From: Mucilaginibacter sp. SMC90
Lineage (GTDB): Bacteria; Bacteroidota; Bacteroidia; Sphingobacteriales; Sphingobacteriaceae
Reading direction: 5' to 3'
DNA length: 64,000 nucleotides
NCBI RefSeq assembly: GCF_022811725.1
Contig: NZ_CP094527.1
Location: forward strand, 7,874,001-7,938,000
A program made the position numbers and the translations under genes. This document shows, piece by piece, positions 27,642-36,038 of this stretch. The stretch's first letter is position 1; every line of letters starts with the position of its first letter. The notes beneath the pieces are model-generated. The model worked only from the letters and a program-made list of their open reading frames with translations, did not search any database and was not told where the DNA came from.

Positions 27642-27765
27642 TCCCTCAGGGTCTCTCGCAGAGGACCCTGAGGTTCACCGCATGCTAAACATCTAACCGA
27701 ACATTCAGAACAACCGAATCAGCATGGTGTATACATCATGATCCTCTGCGAGAGATCCTGATGGG
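27642..27765. repeat. 124-nt inverted-repeat element containing TCTCTCGCAGAGGA
   Basis: Roughly 45-nt imperfect inverted arms face each other around a 35-nt centre. The identical core TCTCTCGCAGAGGA is at 27652-27665 and in reverse at 27742-27755, and both arms end in GCATGCT/AGCATGG. The left arm also folds alone (CCTCAGGGT...ACCCTGAGG, 27644-27673). Non-coding. Confidence 0.75.
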
Positions 27766-27913
27766 ACGTTAAAAGTCAGTAAAACAGGCACCTAACACCT
27801 GCAATAATACCTCACTCCGCCCCCGCTGTTTGTAAGGATAACGCCTTGTTTCTGTCATTATTGCGCTCAAAAAAATATACCTTAAAAACAGTGTTTTGAT
27901 CCATTTTACCTTA

Positions 27914-27921
27914 TATTTTTG
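27914..27921 (+). promoter_or_regulatory. -7 box TATTTTTG upstream of the rifampicin-phosphotransferase-like gene
   Basis: An exact TAnnTTTG 27 nt before the ATG. A TTTG lies 15 nt upstream, closer than usual, so the -33 half is uncertain. Confidence 0.4.
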
Positions 27922-27948
27922 GTTATAAGTCTCAGAATAATCACCAAT

Positions 27949-30594
27949 ATGACCGCGGAAAACAAGCCCAACACAGCAATAGAAGCACACACCTACGTGC
28001 TTGATTTTAAGGATCTCAACAGGACAAAGCTTATGACTGCAGGCGGCAAGGGCGCAAACCTCGGCGAACTATCCGGGATCAAAGGGATCCAGGTGCCGGA
28101 GGGCTTTTGTGTAACCACCGAAGCTTATAAAAAAACGATCAAAGACAATCAGGAGCTTAACAGCCTGCTGGGTGAATTAACCAAACTCAAGGCAGAAGAT
28201 CGGAAAAACATCGGCGAAGTATGTGCAAAAACCCGCAGAATCATCGAAAACCTGTTCATTTCTAACGATATAGCAGATGACATTACAGATCATCTTGCAC
28301 AATTTGACCAGCAAGAGGCCTTCGCCGTTCGCTCCAGTGCCACGGCCGAAGATCTTCCTACAGCATCTTTTGCAGGCCAGCAGGATACCTATCTAAATAT
28401 AATCGGGAAAGATGCGATCTTGAAACATATCAGCAAGTGCTGGGCATCCTTGTTCACGGACAGGGCGGTGATCTATCGCCTTCAAAATGGTTTCGACAAC
28501 CGCAAAGTTTACCTATCAGTTATTGTTCAGAAAATGGTATTCCCACAGGCAGCAGGAATTTTGTTTGCTGCCGATCCTGTTACTTCTAACAGAAAGACCT
28601 TATCTATTGATGCAGGCTTCGGGCTTGGGGAGGATATGGTTTCCGGCCTGGTGAATGCCGATAGCTATAAGGTGTGCAACGGAAAGATCATCGATAAAAA
28701 GATCTCCACTAAAAAACTTGCTATTCATGCTTTAAAAGATGGCGGCACGCAGGAGCAGGAAATTGAGAAGGAGCAACAGACCAGCCAGGTGCTTACAGAT
28801 GAACAGATCTTACAGCTTGAGCACATTGGCAGAAAGATTGAAGCGCATTTCGGCAGCCCGCAGGATATTGAATGGTGTTTGGCTGATGATATATTTTATA
28901 TTGTTCAGAGCAGGCCTATTACCACTTTATATCCTGTTCCTGAAGCGAATGACCAGGAAAATCATGTTTATATCTCTGTCGGTCATCAGCAAATGATGAC
29001 CGATGCCATGAAACCATTAGGGCTATCTTTATGGCAGTTAACCGCTGCCCGCCCCATGTTTAAGGCTGGCGGAAGGCTGTTTGTTGATGTTATGGATAGC
29101 CTGACTTCGCTTACCGGCAGGTCAGCTTTGCTAAATGGCATGTCGCAACATGATCCGCTTATCAAAGACGCACTCACAACTATTATTGAACGGGGGGATT
29201 TCATCCGGTTGTCACCGAACGAAGAACAAGATCCCGCTAAAAGCAATAAAGCTTTGCCATCCTGGGCTGCTCCGGCACCAATTGAAAACGATCCCCAAAT
29301 TGCTGCTGACCTGATTGAACGGAGCCAAATATCTATAAAAACATTAAAACAAATCATCCAAACCAAATCAGGAACTGAGCTCTTTGATTTTATCCTGGAA
29401 GACCAGCAGAATTTAAGAAAGAACTTATTTACCCCGCAAAGCATAGCTGTGATAATGGCGGGAATGAATGCCTCATCATGGGTCAATGAAAAAATGCAGG
29501 AATGGCTGGGCGAAAAAAATGCGGCAGACACGCTTTCACAATCTGTACCAAACAATATTACTTCAGAAATGGGCCTCGAACTTTTGGATGTTGCAGATGC
29601 GATCCGTCAGTACCCCAAAGTGGTTGATTATTTACAACATGCAAAAGATGATAGCTTTTTGAACGGGCTGGCAAGGCTTAATGGCGGCGAAGAAACCCTG
29701 CATGCAATCAATGCTTATCTTAACAAATACGGGATGCGCTGCGCCGGCGAAATAGATATTACTAAACCGCGCTGGAGCGAAAAACCTATTGTACTGGTTC
29801 CCATGATCCTCAATAACATCAAAAACTTTGAGCCGGGTGAAAGTACGCGAAAATTTGAGCGCGGGCTACAGGAAGCTTTAAAAAAAGAACAGGAATTGCT
29901 GCACAGGCTAAGACAATTGCCGGATGGTGAACCCAAAGCCCAAGAAACCAAACAAAAGATAAGCCTGATCCGGAATTTTGCCGGTTACCGCGAATATCCT
30001 AAATATGGCATAGTTAGCCGCAGTTTTGTTTATAAGCAAGCTTTACTGCACGAAGCAGAAAAGCTTGTACAGGCGGGACTGATCCATGAAAAAGAAGACA
30101 TCTACTATCTCTATTTTGATGAGCTGCGCGAAGTTGTACGTACGGGCAAACTGGATTACCGGATCATCGGCGAGCGAAAAGAAGAGCATAAATTATACGA
30201 AAAACTAAACCCGCCGCGTGTCATCACATCCGACGGAGAAATTATTGCAGGCAGGTATAAACGGGAAAACCTCCCGGCCGGAGCTATCATAGGTCTGCCC
30301 GTTTCTGCCGGAATTATAGAGGGACGGGCACGTGTAATCTTGAATATGGAAGACGCCGACTTAGATGAAGGAGACATATTAGTTACCATATTTACCGACC
30401 CCAGCTGGACACCATTGTTTGTATCTATAAAAGGGCTTATCACCGAAGTAGGTGGACTGATGACCCACGGAGCAGTTATAGCCCGCGAATATGGCTTACC
30501 GGCAGTTGTTGGGGTAGAGGGTGCCACCCAACTGATCAAAGATGGGCAGCGAATAAGGGTGAACGGAACAGAGGGATATATAGAAATACTGTAG
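27949..30594 (+). CDS. rph: Rifampicin phosphotransferase-like enzyme (PEP-synthase-related)
   Basis: 881 residues from the ATG. An upstream TTG would add ten unlikely residues and overlaps the promoter box. Domain order is ATP-binding (GGKGANLGELSG near 33; RSSATAEDLPTASFAGQQDTY near 130; the SRPITTLYP end near 325), a middle domain starting YISVGHQQMMTDAMKPLGL, and a C-terminal swivelling domain with the carrier His in LMTHGAVIAREYGLPAVVG (about 839), ending GTEGYIEIL. This layout and these motifs match rifampicin phosphotransferases such as that of Listeria. They transfer the beta-phosphate of ATP to rifamycins. PEP synthases share the domains but in a different order and with a C-terminal PEP-binding barrel that is absent here. 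Resistance itself is an inference. Confidence 0.8.
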   Translation: MTAENKPNTAIEAHTYVLDFKDLNRTKLMTAGGKGANLGELSGIKGIQVPEGFCVTTEAYKKTIKDNQELNSLLGELTKLKAEDRKNIGEVCAKTRRIIENLFISNDIADDITDHLAQFDQQEAFAVRSSATAEDLPTASFAGQQDTYLNIIGKDAILKHISKCWASLFTDRAVIYRLQNGFDNRKVYLSVIVQKMVFPQAAGILFAADPVTSNRKTLSIDAGFGLGEDMVSGLVNADSYKVCNGKIIDKKISTKKLAIHALKDGGTQEQEIEKEQQTSQVLTDEQILQLEHIGRKIEAHFGSPQDIEWCLADDIFYIVQSRPITTLYPVPEANDQENHVYISVGHQQMMTDAMKPLGLSLWQLTAARPMFKAGGRLFVDVMDSLTSLTGRSALLNGMSQHDPLIKDALTTIIERGDFIRLSPNEEQDPAKSNKALPSWAAPAPIENDPQIAADLIERSQISIKTLKQIIQTKSGTELFDFILEDQQNLRKNLFTPQSIAVIMAGMNASSWVNEKMQEWLGEKNAADTLSQSVPNNITSEMGLELLDVADAIRQYPKVVDYLQHAKDDSFLNGLARLNGGEETLHAINAYLNKYGMRCAGEIDITKPRWSEKPIVLVPMILNNIKNFEPGESTRKFERGLQEALKKEQELLHRLRQLPDGEPKAQETKQKISLIRNFAGYREYPKYGIVSRSFVYKQALLHEAEKLVQAGLIHEKEDIYYLYFDELREVVRTGKLDYRIIGERKEEHKLYEKLNPPRVITSDGEIIAGRYKRENLPAGAIIGLPVSAGIIEGRARVILNMEDADLDEGDILVTIFTDPSWTPLFVSIKGLITEVGGLMTHGAVIAREYGLPAVVGVEGATQLIKDGQRIRVNGTEGYIEIL

Positions 30595-30623
30595 ATTAAT
30601 ACTCATTGGAATTGTACCAGAAA

Positions 30624-31106
30624 ATGAATAATTTTAATGCTACACCAACCATAAACCCAACACACATGTTTCCTCACTTTAAAGAACGCATCAGCTTTGG
30701 CTCTCTCGAAATTAATTTTTTGTTAGATGGCGATGATACCGATGGCTCGCTGGTACAATTCGAGCTCGTTGTTCCGCCCGGGGTAAAGGTGCCGGCACCT
30801 CACTTTCATGTTGAAGTGGATGAAACGCTTTACATATTAGAAGGAACCCTCACCCAACTAATAGGCACAGAAACACGGGAGTTACAACCCGGCGATCATT
30901 GTTTTATAAAAAGGGGAACGATCCACGGTTTTAACAACCTTCATAAAAATACAGTGAGGGCGCTGTGCACACTTTCACCGGCATCTATAGGGCCGACTTA
31001 TTTTCGCGAAATTGCCGAGGTAATTAATGCCGGTGGCCCTCCCGACATACAGCAGATCCTTGCCATCATGAAAAATCACGGACTTGAGCCAGTTAAACCA
31101 ACATAG
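30624..31106 (+). CDS. Cupin-domain protein
   Basis: 160 residues starting at the ATG 29 nt after the phosphotransferase gene; an upstream TTG is less likely. One cupin barrel is visible: PGVKVPAPHFHVEVDETLYILEG supplies His, His and Glu, and GDHCFIKRGTIHGF the last His. No signal peptide. It is probably co-transcribed with the upstream gene. Function is not assignable; related proteins are annotated only as cupins. Confidence 0.8.
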   Translation: MNNFNATPTINPTHMFPHFKERISFGSLEINFLLDGDDTDGSLVQFELVVPPGVKVPAPHFHVEVDETLYILEGTLTQLIGTETRELQPGDHCFIKRGTIHGFNNLHKNTVRALCTLSPASIGPTYFREIAEVINAGGPPDIQQILAIMKNHGLEPVKPT

Positions 31107-31118
31107 GCAAAATTCAAA

Positions 31119-31961
31119 TCACGATTTAAAATCGGCCGAGATCGTTACATCTTTCCATTTTTCCAGTTCGGCATTCATGGCACCAAGCTTTTCGGACGCA
31201 CGTTTGTAGGCGTCCTCGCCAAGGTAAAGATGCAGCGGCGGTTCGGCCATTTCTGTAAGGCTGATGATGATTTCTGAAGCTCTTTCGGGATCGCCGGGTT
31301 GCTTGCCGTCGGCAGCGAGGTAGCGTTGCTGAGCGCTTTTAACAGCCTGGTAGCCTTCAATATGGCTTTCGGTAAAGGCTAATGAGCCTGCAGTAAGAAA
31401 ACCGGTACGAAAACCCGATGGCTCAACCACCGTTACTTTAATCCCGAACTCCTTAACATCAAGGGCAAGCACTTCTGAAAACGCGGCAACAGCGGCTTTG
31501 GTAGCCGAGTAAACCGACCAGCCCGGTGCACCAACAAAACCGGCTACCGAGCCTATATTGATAATATACCCCCCGCCTTGCTCACGCATGATGGGCAGCA
31601 CCGCCTTAGTTACATCGATAGTTGCCAGCACATTTACGCTGAAAATGTCGCGGATCTTTTGCCCTTCTGTTTCTTCAACGGTACCCGCCATGCCTTAGCC
31701 TGCGTTATTAACCAGTACATCAATTTGCCCAAATGCCTTTAGGGTTTCGCGGATAGACTCTTCAATACAATCCGGGTTGCTTAGGTCAACCGCGAGGGGT
31801 AAAAACCTGTCGGTATCTATTAAGCCTACGGCCTGCTTCAACAACTGTGCGTTACGTGATGTTGCAGCTACACGATAGCCTTTATTCAATAGACTTTTTA
31901 CCAGGGTAAGTCCCAATCCCTGGGATGCCCCGGTTACATACCATACTTTTGTTGAGTTCAT
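31119..31961 (-). pseudogene. Short-chain dehydrogenase interrupted by an in-frame stop codon
   Basis: Read on the minus strand, a single frame of 281 codons encodes a full SDR. It shows the cofactor motif TGASQGLG, then NNAG, then the catalytic segment YSATKAAVAAF and VEPSGFRTGF. One TAA interrupts it at 31695-31697 inside NNAG-stop-GMAG. SDRs normally have NNAGYG here, so the change is a Tyr codon (TAT or TAC) to TAA by one substitution. The upstream part is 88 residues, and an ATG two codons past the stop could restart a 190-residue piece lacking the cofactor-binding half. It is the last gene of the minus-strand redox operon. Either a fresh pseudogene or a sequencing error. Confidence 0.85.
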
Positions 31962-32031
31962 GGTTGAAATTTTTAAGCATGAGCCATCCAGCCCGCATTT
32001 CAGCAGCCCATAAACTCACACTGGTAATTAT

Positions 32032-32781
32032 TTATAAACTTGTTTTTACACCCGGCGCAAGGATCCTGAGCTGCCCGCCAATACCAAGCGCGTTAAATGA
32101 TTGTTGCAGCATCTCTCCGGTTTCGGTATAATGCGACCAGCCCTCAAAATGCACCGGAATAATTGTAGCATCAGGAAAAGCAAAGGCGGTATCAATGGCA
32201 TCATTGGTGCCCATGGTTACATTGAAGGGGCCACGCGGCTTGGCAGCTCCGGCAAATATGAATACGTACTGAGGTTTAAATTTCTCTGCAACCTCTTTCA
32301 CTCCATCATAAAACACGGTATCGCCGGTAATATAAATCTGGATCCCGGCTGCTGTTACTATAAAGCCGGTTACATCGCCGGTAAGTTTTTCACTGCCGGC
32401 TGGGCCGTGCCTTGCAGGTGTACCCGTTATAACTACCTCATCGTTTAATGTGATGCTTTCCCATGGTGCCAGGCCAATGGCATTATCGCCTAATCTTTCG
32501 GCTCCTATTTTTGTTGTTAATGTTTTATCAACCTTATTCAGCAATTCCCTGCCTGCATGGTCAAGATTATCTCCATGCTGGTCGTGGCTTAACAATACCG
32601 TATCTATTTTACCAATGTTGGTAGTAGCCGGGCCCTCGGTTTTATGGTAGGCGGGCTTGTCATTGATCATAAATTGCTCTCCTGCCGGGTCGAGCGTAGG
32701 GTCGGTCATAAGCCTTAAGCCGCCGACTTCCAGGATGATTGTCGGCCCGCCGAGGTAGGTTACATTAACTTCGTTTTTCAT
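32032..32781 (-). CDS. Cytoplasmic metallo-beta-lactamase-fold hydrolase (UlaG-like)
   Basis: 249 residues, no signal peptide. Metal-site motifs are LSHDQHGDNLDHAG (in place of the commoner HxHxDH wording), TPARHGPAG, ITGDTVFYDG and IPVHFEGWSHY. This wording is usual in the UlaG-like branch. Its ATG overlaps the stop of the nitronate monooxygenase gene (ATGA), so the two are coupled. It resembles the exported hydrolase at 8454-9320, which also opens with a strand reading YLGGPT/WIGGPT and ILEVGG/VLHLGS. Substrate unknown. Confidence 0.83.
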   Translation of the reverse strand: MKNEVNVTYLGGPTIILEVGGLRLMTDPTLDPAGEQFMINDKPAYHKTEGPATTNIGKIDTVLLSHDQHGDNLDHAGRELLNKVDKTLTTKIGAERLGDNAIGLAPWESITLNDEVVITGTPARHGPAGSEKLTGDVTGFIVTAAGIQIYITGDTVFYDGVKEVAEKFKPQYVFIFAGAAKPRGPFNVTMGTNDAIDTAFAFPDATIIPVHFEGWSHYTETGEMLQQSFNALGIGGQLRILAPGVKTSL

Positions 32782-33854
32782 GGGTTCATTATTTTAGTAG
32801 TATCTTCAATTATCGACTGCATCAGCGCGGCAGCCCTGGTATGTTTTAATATCGGCGCTATCTGTCCACCCCAAAACAAAATCATATCCCATTTTTGCTG
32901 TTCAAGCGCAGCTTTTCTTAATGGCGAAATAAACGTTGTTTGCAGCGGGAATGGTAAAAAACCGGCTTCCTTTCCAACCAGGTCTTTAGCAATCCTGCTG
33001 GTAATTCCGCGGCCAAGCCTGCCGGTAAATGCACGCGACAAGGTAGTATATTTTGCCGCATCCGAAAACAACATTTGCCTATGAATGGGTAACGCGCCCG
33101 ATTCGTCGCAGGCCAAAAAAGCAGTACCAATCTGCGCAGCATCGGCACCCAGCATTAATGCCGCTGCCACTCCCCTGCCGTTGGCAATGCCGCCTGCAGC
33201 AATAACGGGCGTTTTAATTTTGTCTTTGAGCAGCTGCAGCAATACAAAAGTACCGGTAGTTGAAGCCTCTGCCGGTGCAAGGAAAGATGGCCTGTGACCA
33301 CCGGCTTCAAAACCCGATGCTATGATCATATCCACCCCGGTAGCTTCCAGGGCGATAGCCTCATCTAATGTGGTAGCTGCGCCTACGGTGACAATGCCTA
33401 ACCTGCGGCATTGCTCCAATACATCTGCAGGTAAGGTGCCAAACATAAAGCTGAACACCTTCGGACGCAGATCAAGGATTGCCTGCAACTGGTTTTCAAA
33501 CCGTAATTTAAATGGCGCGGGTTTGGGTGGCAGCGGGATCCCAACTTCATCAAAATAAGGTTTAAACAACTGTGCTGCATCATCATACTGCCCGTCGGTA
33601 GCTTCGCCGTTTAGCGCATCAGTTTCGGACACCCACAAATTAATATTATAAGGCTTATTGGTTGCCGCTTTGATCTGTTTATCTACCGCTGCAATTTCCT
33701 GTCCGCTGAGGGTGTAAGCCCCGTAGCCTCCCAGGCCTCCCGCGTTTGAAACTGCGGCCACCAATTCAACCGATGATAAATTGCCGCCAAAAGGCCCTTG
33801 TAAAATGGGATAATCAATACCCAGTATTTCCGATGCTTTTGTGTTATACCACAT
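32778..33854 (-). CDS. Nitronate monooxygenase (2-nitropropane dioxygenase family)
   Basis: 358 residues forming an FMN-binding TIM barrel. It opens with the family's DYPILQGPFGG segment, then SNAGGLGGYG, GFEAGGHRPSF (the conserved catalytic His region), VIAAGGIANGRGVAAALMLGADAAQIGTAFL and a late RAFTGRLGRGI. Such enzymes oxidise alkyl nitronates, such as propionate 3-nitronate, to aldehydes plus nitrite, protecting central metabolism. It is cytoplasmic. It lies in the minus-strand operon controlled from the Crp-type sites. A 102-nt gap separates it from the upstream NTF2 gene, so an internal promoter is possible. Confidence 0.88.
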   Translation of the reverse strand: MWYNTKASEILGIDYPILQGPFGGNLSSVELVAAVSNAGGLGGYGAYTLSGQEIAAVDKQIKAATNKPYNINLWVSETDALNGEATDGQYDDAAQLFKPYFDEVGIPLPPKPAPFKLRFENQLQAILDLRPKVFSFMFGTLPADVLEQCRRLGIVTVGAATTLDEAIALEATGVDMIIASGFEAGGHRPSFLAPAEASTTGTFVLLQLLKDKIKTPVIAAGGIANGRGVAAALMLGADAAQIGTAFLACDESGALPIHRQMLFSDAAKYTTLSRAFTGRLGRGITSRIAKDLVGKEAGFLPFPLQTTFISPLRKAALEQQKWDMILFWGGQIAPILKHTRAAALMQSIIEDTTKIMNP

Positions 33855-33956
33855 GATTTTAGAGTTATTTATTAAGTCAATAGTACTAAGCCGAAAGTCA
33901 CAAGTCTGATTTTCACTTAGAACTTAAGACTTTGAACTAAAGACTATGACAGAACT

Positions 33957-34406
33957 TTAATTTATATCGCTGATCATTTTATTTACGATTAGCCATTTAC
34001 CATCAATTTTATGAAATGATAAAAACTCATAGTAGTTAAAGTCATACATTTTCACCGTTACTTCGGCAACTGCAATTGAGTTTACCGCCTTAACAAAAAT
34101 AGTCTTCCCCTCAAATGGTTTGCCCGAATCTTTAGGACTTACCCTGTTTTTTACACCATCCAGATAAACATCCAATGTTTTTGCATAGGGCTGCCCTTTC
34201 ACGTCGCCAAAAAGCAGGGTACCGGTATTCATTACCTGTTTTAACAAATCCACGTTACCTTCATAAATTCCTTTAAAGTAGTAAGTTTCAAGCGCCTGTT
34301 CAATGGCGGCTTTGTCTTGATTGTTAGTTTCCATTTTGCTTTTGCTTTGTGCCTTTATGCCCTGCAATGTGCAGAGCATAAAGGCGGTTATTAAAAGGGG
34401 TTTCAT
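33957..34406 (-). CDS. Exported NTF2/lumazine-binding-like protein
   Basis: 149 residues with a signal peptide (MKPLLITAFMLCTLQGIKAQS). The mature domain is a short NTF2-like cone: IEQALETYYFKGIYEGN, then TLLFGDVKGQPYAKT, and a C-terminal FLSFHKIDGKWLIVNKM. This matches the putative lumazine-binding group of the fold, where ligands are mostly unknown. It sits 5 nt after the SDR gene, in the same operon. Confidence 0.78.
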   Translation of the reverse strand: MKPLLITAFMLCTLQGIKAQSKSKMETNNQDKAAIEQALETYYFKGIYEGNVDLLKQVMNTGTLLFGDVKGQPYAKTLDVYLDGVKNRVSPKDSGKPFEGKTIFVKAVNSIAVAEVTVKMYDFNYYEFLSFHKIDGKWLIVNKMISDIN

Positions 34407-34411
34407 ATTAA

Positions 34412-35143
34412 TTAAAGGTTGCGACCGGCAGCTGTACCACCGTCAACGTTGATAATTGCGCCGGTAATAAAATTGCTTTTGGCAACAGAATAAGCCATTT
34501 GCGCAATATCCTCAACTTCGCCAACACGGTTTAGCAAGTGTAAACCCGCGGTTTGATCTGCATTATCGCCGTGCATTGGTGTGCGGATGGTACCGGGGGC
34601 AATTGTATTTACCCTGATATTATCTTTACCAAACTCGCCGGCCAGTTGTATGGTAAGCGCATGTACTGCTCCTTTTGAAGCCATTTGCGCTGTAATAGGG
34701 ACCCCGCTAAGCGCATGGTTAACCAATGGCGTACCTATATTGATCACCACTCCATCGTGCTGTTTGATCATTTGAGGAATTACCGCCTGGGTGGTAAAGT
34801 AAGTACCTTTAAGGTTAGTATCTAAAAAACGGTCAAGATACGCTTCGTCAACTTCAAGGAAAGGCCTGGTTTCAAAAATACCGGCGTTGTTTACTAAAAC
34901 ATCCACGCTCCCAAATCTTTCCATAGCTGCCTGGGCAAGCTTTTTACCGGTTTCCTTGTCGCTTACACTCCCGGCAACCATGGCCAGGTTGTCGCCTGCA
35001 CCAAGTTCCTGGTAAACGGCTTCCAGTTTATCGGCAGTTGTTGAATTAATTACTACATTATCGCCCTGTTCCAAAAAGTGGCGGGCTATTTCTTTACCGA
35101 TACCAGATGATGCTCCGGTAACGATTATGGTTTGCTTTTTCAT
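34412..35143 (-). CDS. Short-chain dehydrogenase/reductase lacking the usual catalytic Tyr
   Basis: 243 residues with an intact Rossmann fold: TGASSGIGKEIA at 8-19, NNAG near 88, and the late NTIAPGTIRTPM. The catalytic segment that should read YxASKGA is QMASKGAVHALT, so Met replaces the proton-donating Tyr while the Lys is kept. Either it acts by another residue or it binds NAD(P) without the normal reaction. A similar loss is, as far as I recall, seen in some other SDR groups. It follows the tautomerase gene by 4 nt and precedes the NTF2 gene by 5 nt. Confidence 0.85.
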   Translation of the reverse strand: MKKQTIIVTGASSGIGKEIARHFLEQGDNVVINSTTADKLEAVYQELGAGDNLAMVAGSVSDKETGKKLAQAAMERFGSVDVLVNNAGIFETRPFLEVDEAYLDRFLDTNLKGTYFTTQAVIPQMIKQHDGVVINIGTPLVNHALSGVPITAQMASKGAVHALTIQLAGEFGKDNIRVNTIAPGTIRTPMHGDNADQTAGLHLLNRVGEVEDIAQMAYSVAKSNFITGAIINVDGGTAAGRNL

Positions 35144-35147
35144 TGTT

Positions 35148-35366
35148 TTACTTCTTATCGGCAGTGATGCCTTTTTCTCTTAGTACAGATACCTGTTCGC
35201 CGGCATAGCCCCAATCATCCAAATCAACTTCACTGATCACTACATGGGTTAAATGCGGATCTTTGTTCAGGGTATTTACAATCAAATCAGTTACGCCCTT
35301 TATTAGGGTTTGTTTCTGCTCGCGGGTAACACCTTCGCGGGTCAGTTCAATTTTTACGTATGGCAT
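35148..35366 (-). CDS. 4-oxalocrotonate tautomerase family protein
   Basis: 72 residues, the normal size for this family. Pro2, which becomes the N-terminal catalytic base after Met removal, is present (MPYVKIELTREG). The rest shows the beta-alpha-beta pattern with TREQKQTLIKGVTDLIV. It would act as a multimer on 2-hydroxymuconate-like or other enol substrates in the cytoplasm. It is second in the operon after YceI, 28 nt downstream, and 4 nt before the SDR gene. Confidence 0.85.
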   Translation of the reverse strand: MPYVKIELTREGVTREQKQTLIKGVTDLIVNTLNKDPHLTHVVISEVDLDDWGYAGEQVSVLREKGITADKK

Positions 35367-35394
35367 GGCTTTGGTTTTTAAGCAAAATCTGTTA

Positions 35395-35928
35395 TTAAAC
35401 AGCTTTTGCGGTTATGTTTACATTCAGGTCAAAATCATTGTAGATGAGCGTATCGCCCAGGTCTTTAAAAAAGTTTCCAGAACGGAATTTCATGCCATAT
35501 TTGGTACGGTCAACCACCACTTTACCTGTTGCGCTTACGGTATCGGTAGCGCTGGTAACCTGTGCATCAAAACCTACAGCATGGGTAATGCCTTTTATGC
35601 TCAAATCGCCGGTGATACGATAGGTGTCATTGCTGCCCTTGTTAATAGCAGTAACAACAAACTGGGCTTCGGGATAATTTTCAGAATTAAAGAAGTCGTC
35701 GGAAGCGAGGTGACCTGCAAACTGGGCGTTGGTAGCCGGGTCAGTTATGTCGAGTATTTTGATGGAGGTGGTATCGATAGTAAATTTACCACCGGTTAAC
35801 TGTCCATCTGCAAAAGTTAACGAGCCATCTTTTATAGCGATGGTACCATTATGTGCGCCTGTAACTTTACGACCAACCCAGTCGATATTACTTTTTGCGC
35901 TGATGATTTCAAATTTTTGAGTTTCCAT
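35395..35928 (-). CDS. YceI family protein
   Basis: 177 residues forming the lipocalin-like YceI barrel: SNIDWVGRKVTGAHNGTIAIKDGSL, then GGKFTIDTTSIKILD, then FAGHLASDDFFNSENYPEAQF, then GDLSIKGITHAVGFDA. YceI proteins bind isoprenoid-like lipids. No signal peptide is visible at this start, which is unusual as many relatives are periplasmic. It is the first gene of the minus-strand operon. A perfect -7 box lies 26 nt upstream of the ATG, and two perfect TGTGA-N6-TCACA palindromes lie further up, so expression is likely controlled by the neighbouring Crp-family protein. Confidence 0.88.
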   Translation of the reverse strand: METQKFEIISAKSNIDWVGRKVTGAHNGTIAIKDGSLTFADGQLTGGKFTIDTTSIKILDITDPATNAQFAGHLASDDFFNSENYPEAQFVVTAINKGSNDTYRITGDLSIKGITHAVGFDAQVTSATDTVSATGKVVVDRTKYGMKFRSGNFFKDLGDTLIYNDFDLNVNITAKAV

Positions 35929-35953
35929 TTTGTTTATGTCCTTAATGACAATA

Positions 35954-35961
35954 CAAATTTA
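35954..35961 (-). promoter_or_regulatory. -7 box TAAATTTG of the YceI operon
   Basis: An exact TAnnTTTG on the minus strand, 25 nt before the YceI ATG. No TTG appears at the -33 position; instead a Crp-like palindrome is centred about 42 bases upstream of the likely first transcribed base, the position of a class II activator site. Confidence 0.6.
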
Positions 35962-35983
35962 GGGACTAACTGCCTGGAAACTG

Positions 35984-35999
35984 TGTGACCTACATCACA
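35984..35999. promoter_or_regulatory. Proximal Crp-like operator TGTGA-N6-TCACA
   Basis: TGTGACCTACATCACA fits the Crp consensus in both half-sites. Its centre (35991.5) is about 42 bases upstream of the start point expected from the -7 box at 35954-35961. Confidence 0.75.
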
Positions 36000-36020
36000 A
36001 TCGAAACGCTGCCTTATTTA

Positions 36021-36036
36021 TGTGACATACATCACA
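36021..36036. promoter_or_regulatory. Distal Crp-like operator TGTGA-N6-TCACA
   Basis: TGTGACATACATCACA is a second perfect palindrome, 37 bases from the first centre to centre. It ends two bases from the stop codon of the Crp-family gene. Its spacer shares TACA with the first, so the pair looks like a duplicated site. Confidence 0.75.
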
Positions 36037-36038
36037 TT

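Larger units (their letters stand above)
27464..27948. other. 485-nt gene-free region with two palindromic repeat families
   Basis: Between the barrel gene and the phosphotransferase gene lie one copy of the CCGTTGG repeat (27496-27631), a second unrelated inverted-repeat element (27642-27765), and the promoter box for the next gene. The stretch 27770-27880 shows nothing I recognise. Confidence 0.6.

Noticed and set aside
27949..30594. Phosphoenolpyruvate synthase (ppsA)
   Set aside because: The chain ends with the His swivelling domain (GTEGYIEIL) and lacks the C-terminal PEP-binding barrel; the middle domain reads like rifampicin phosphotransferases.
31119..31961. Two separate small dehydrogenase genes
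   Set aside because: The two pieces are in the same frame with only a stop codon between them and together make one standard SDR of about 280 residues.
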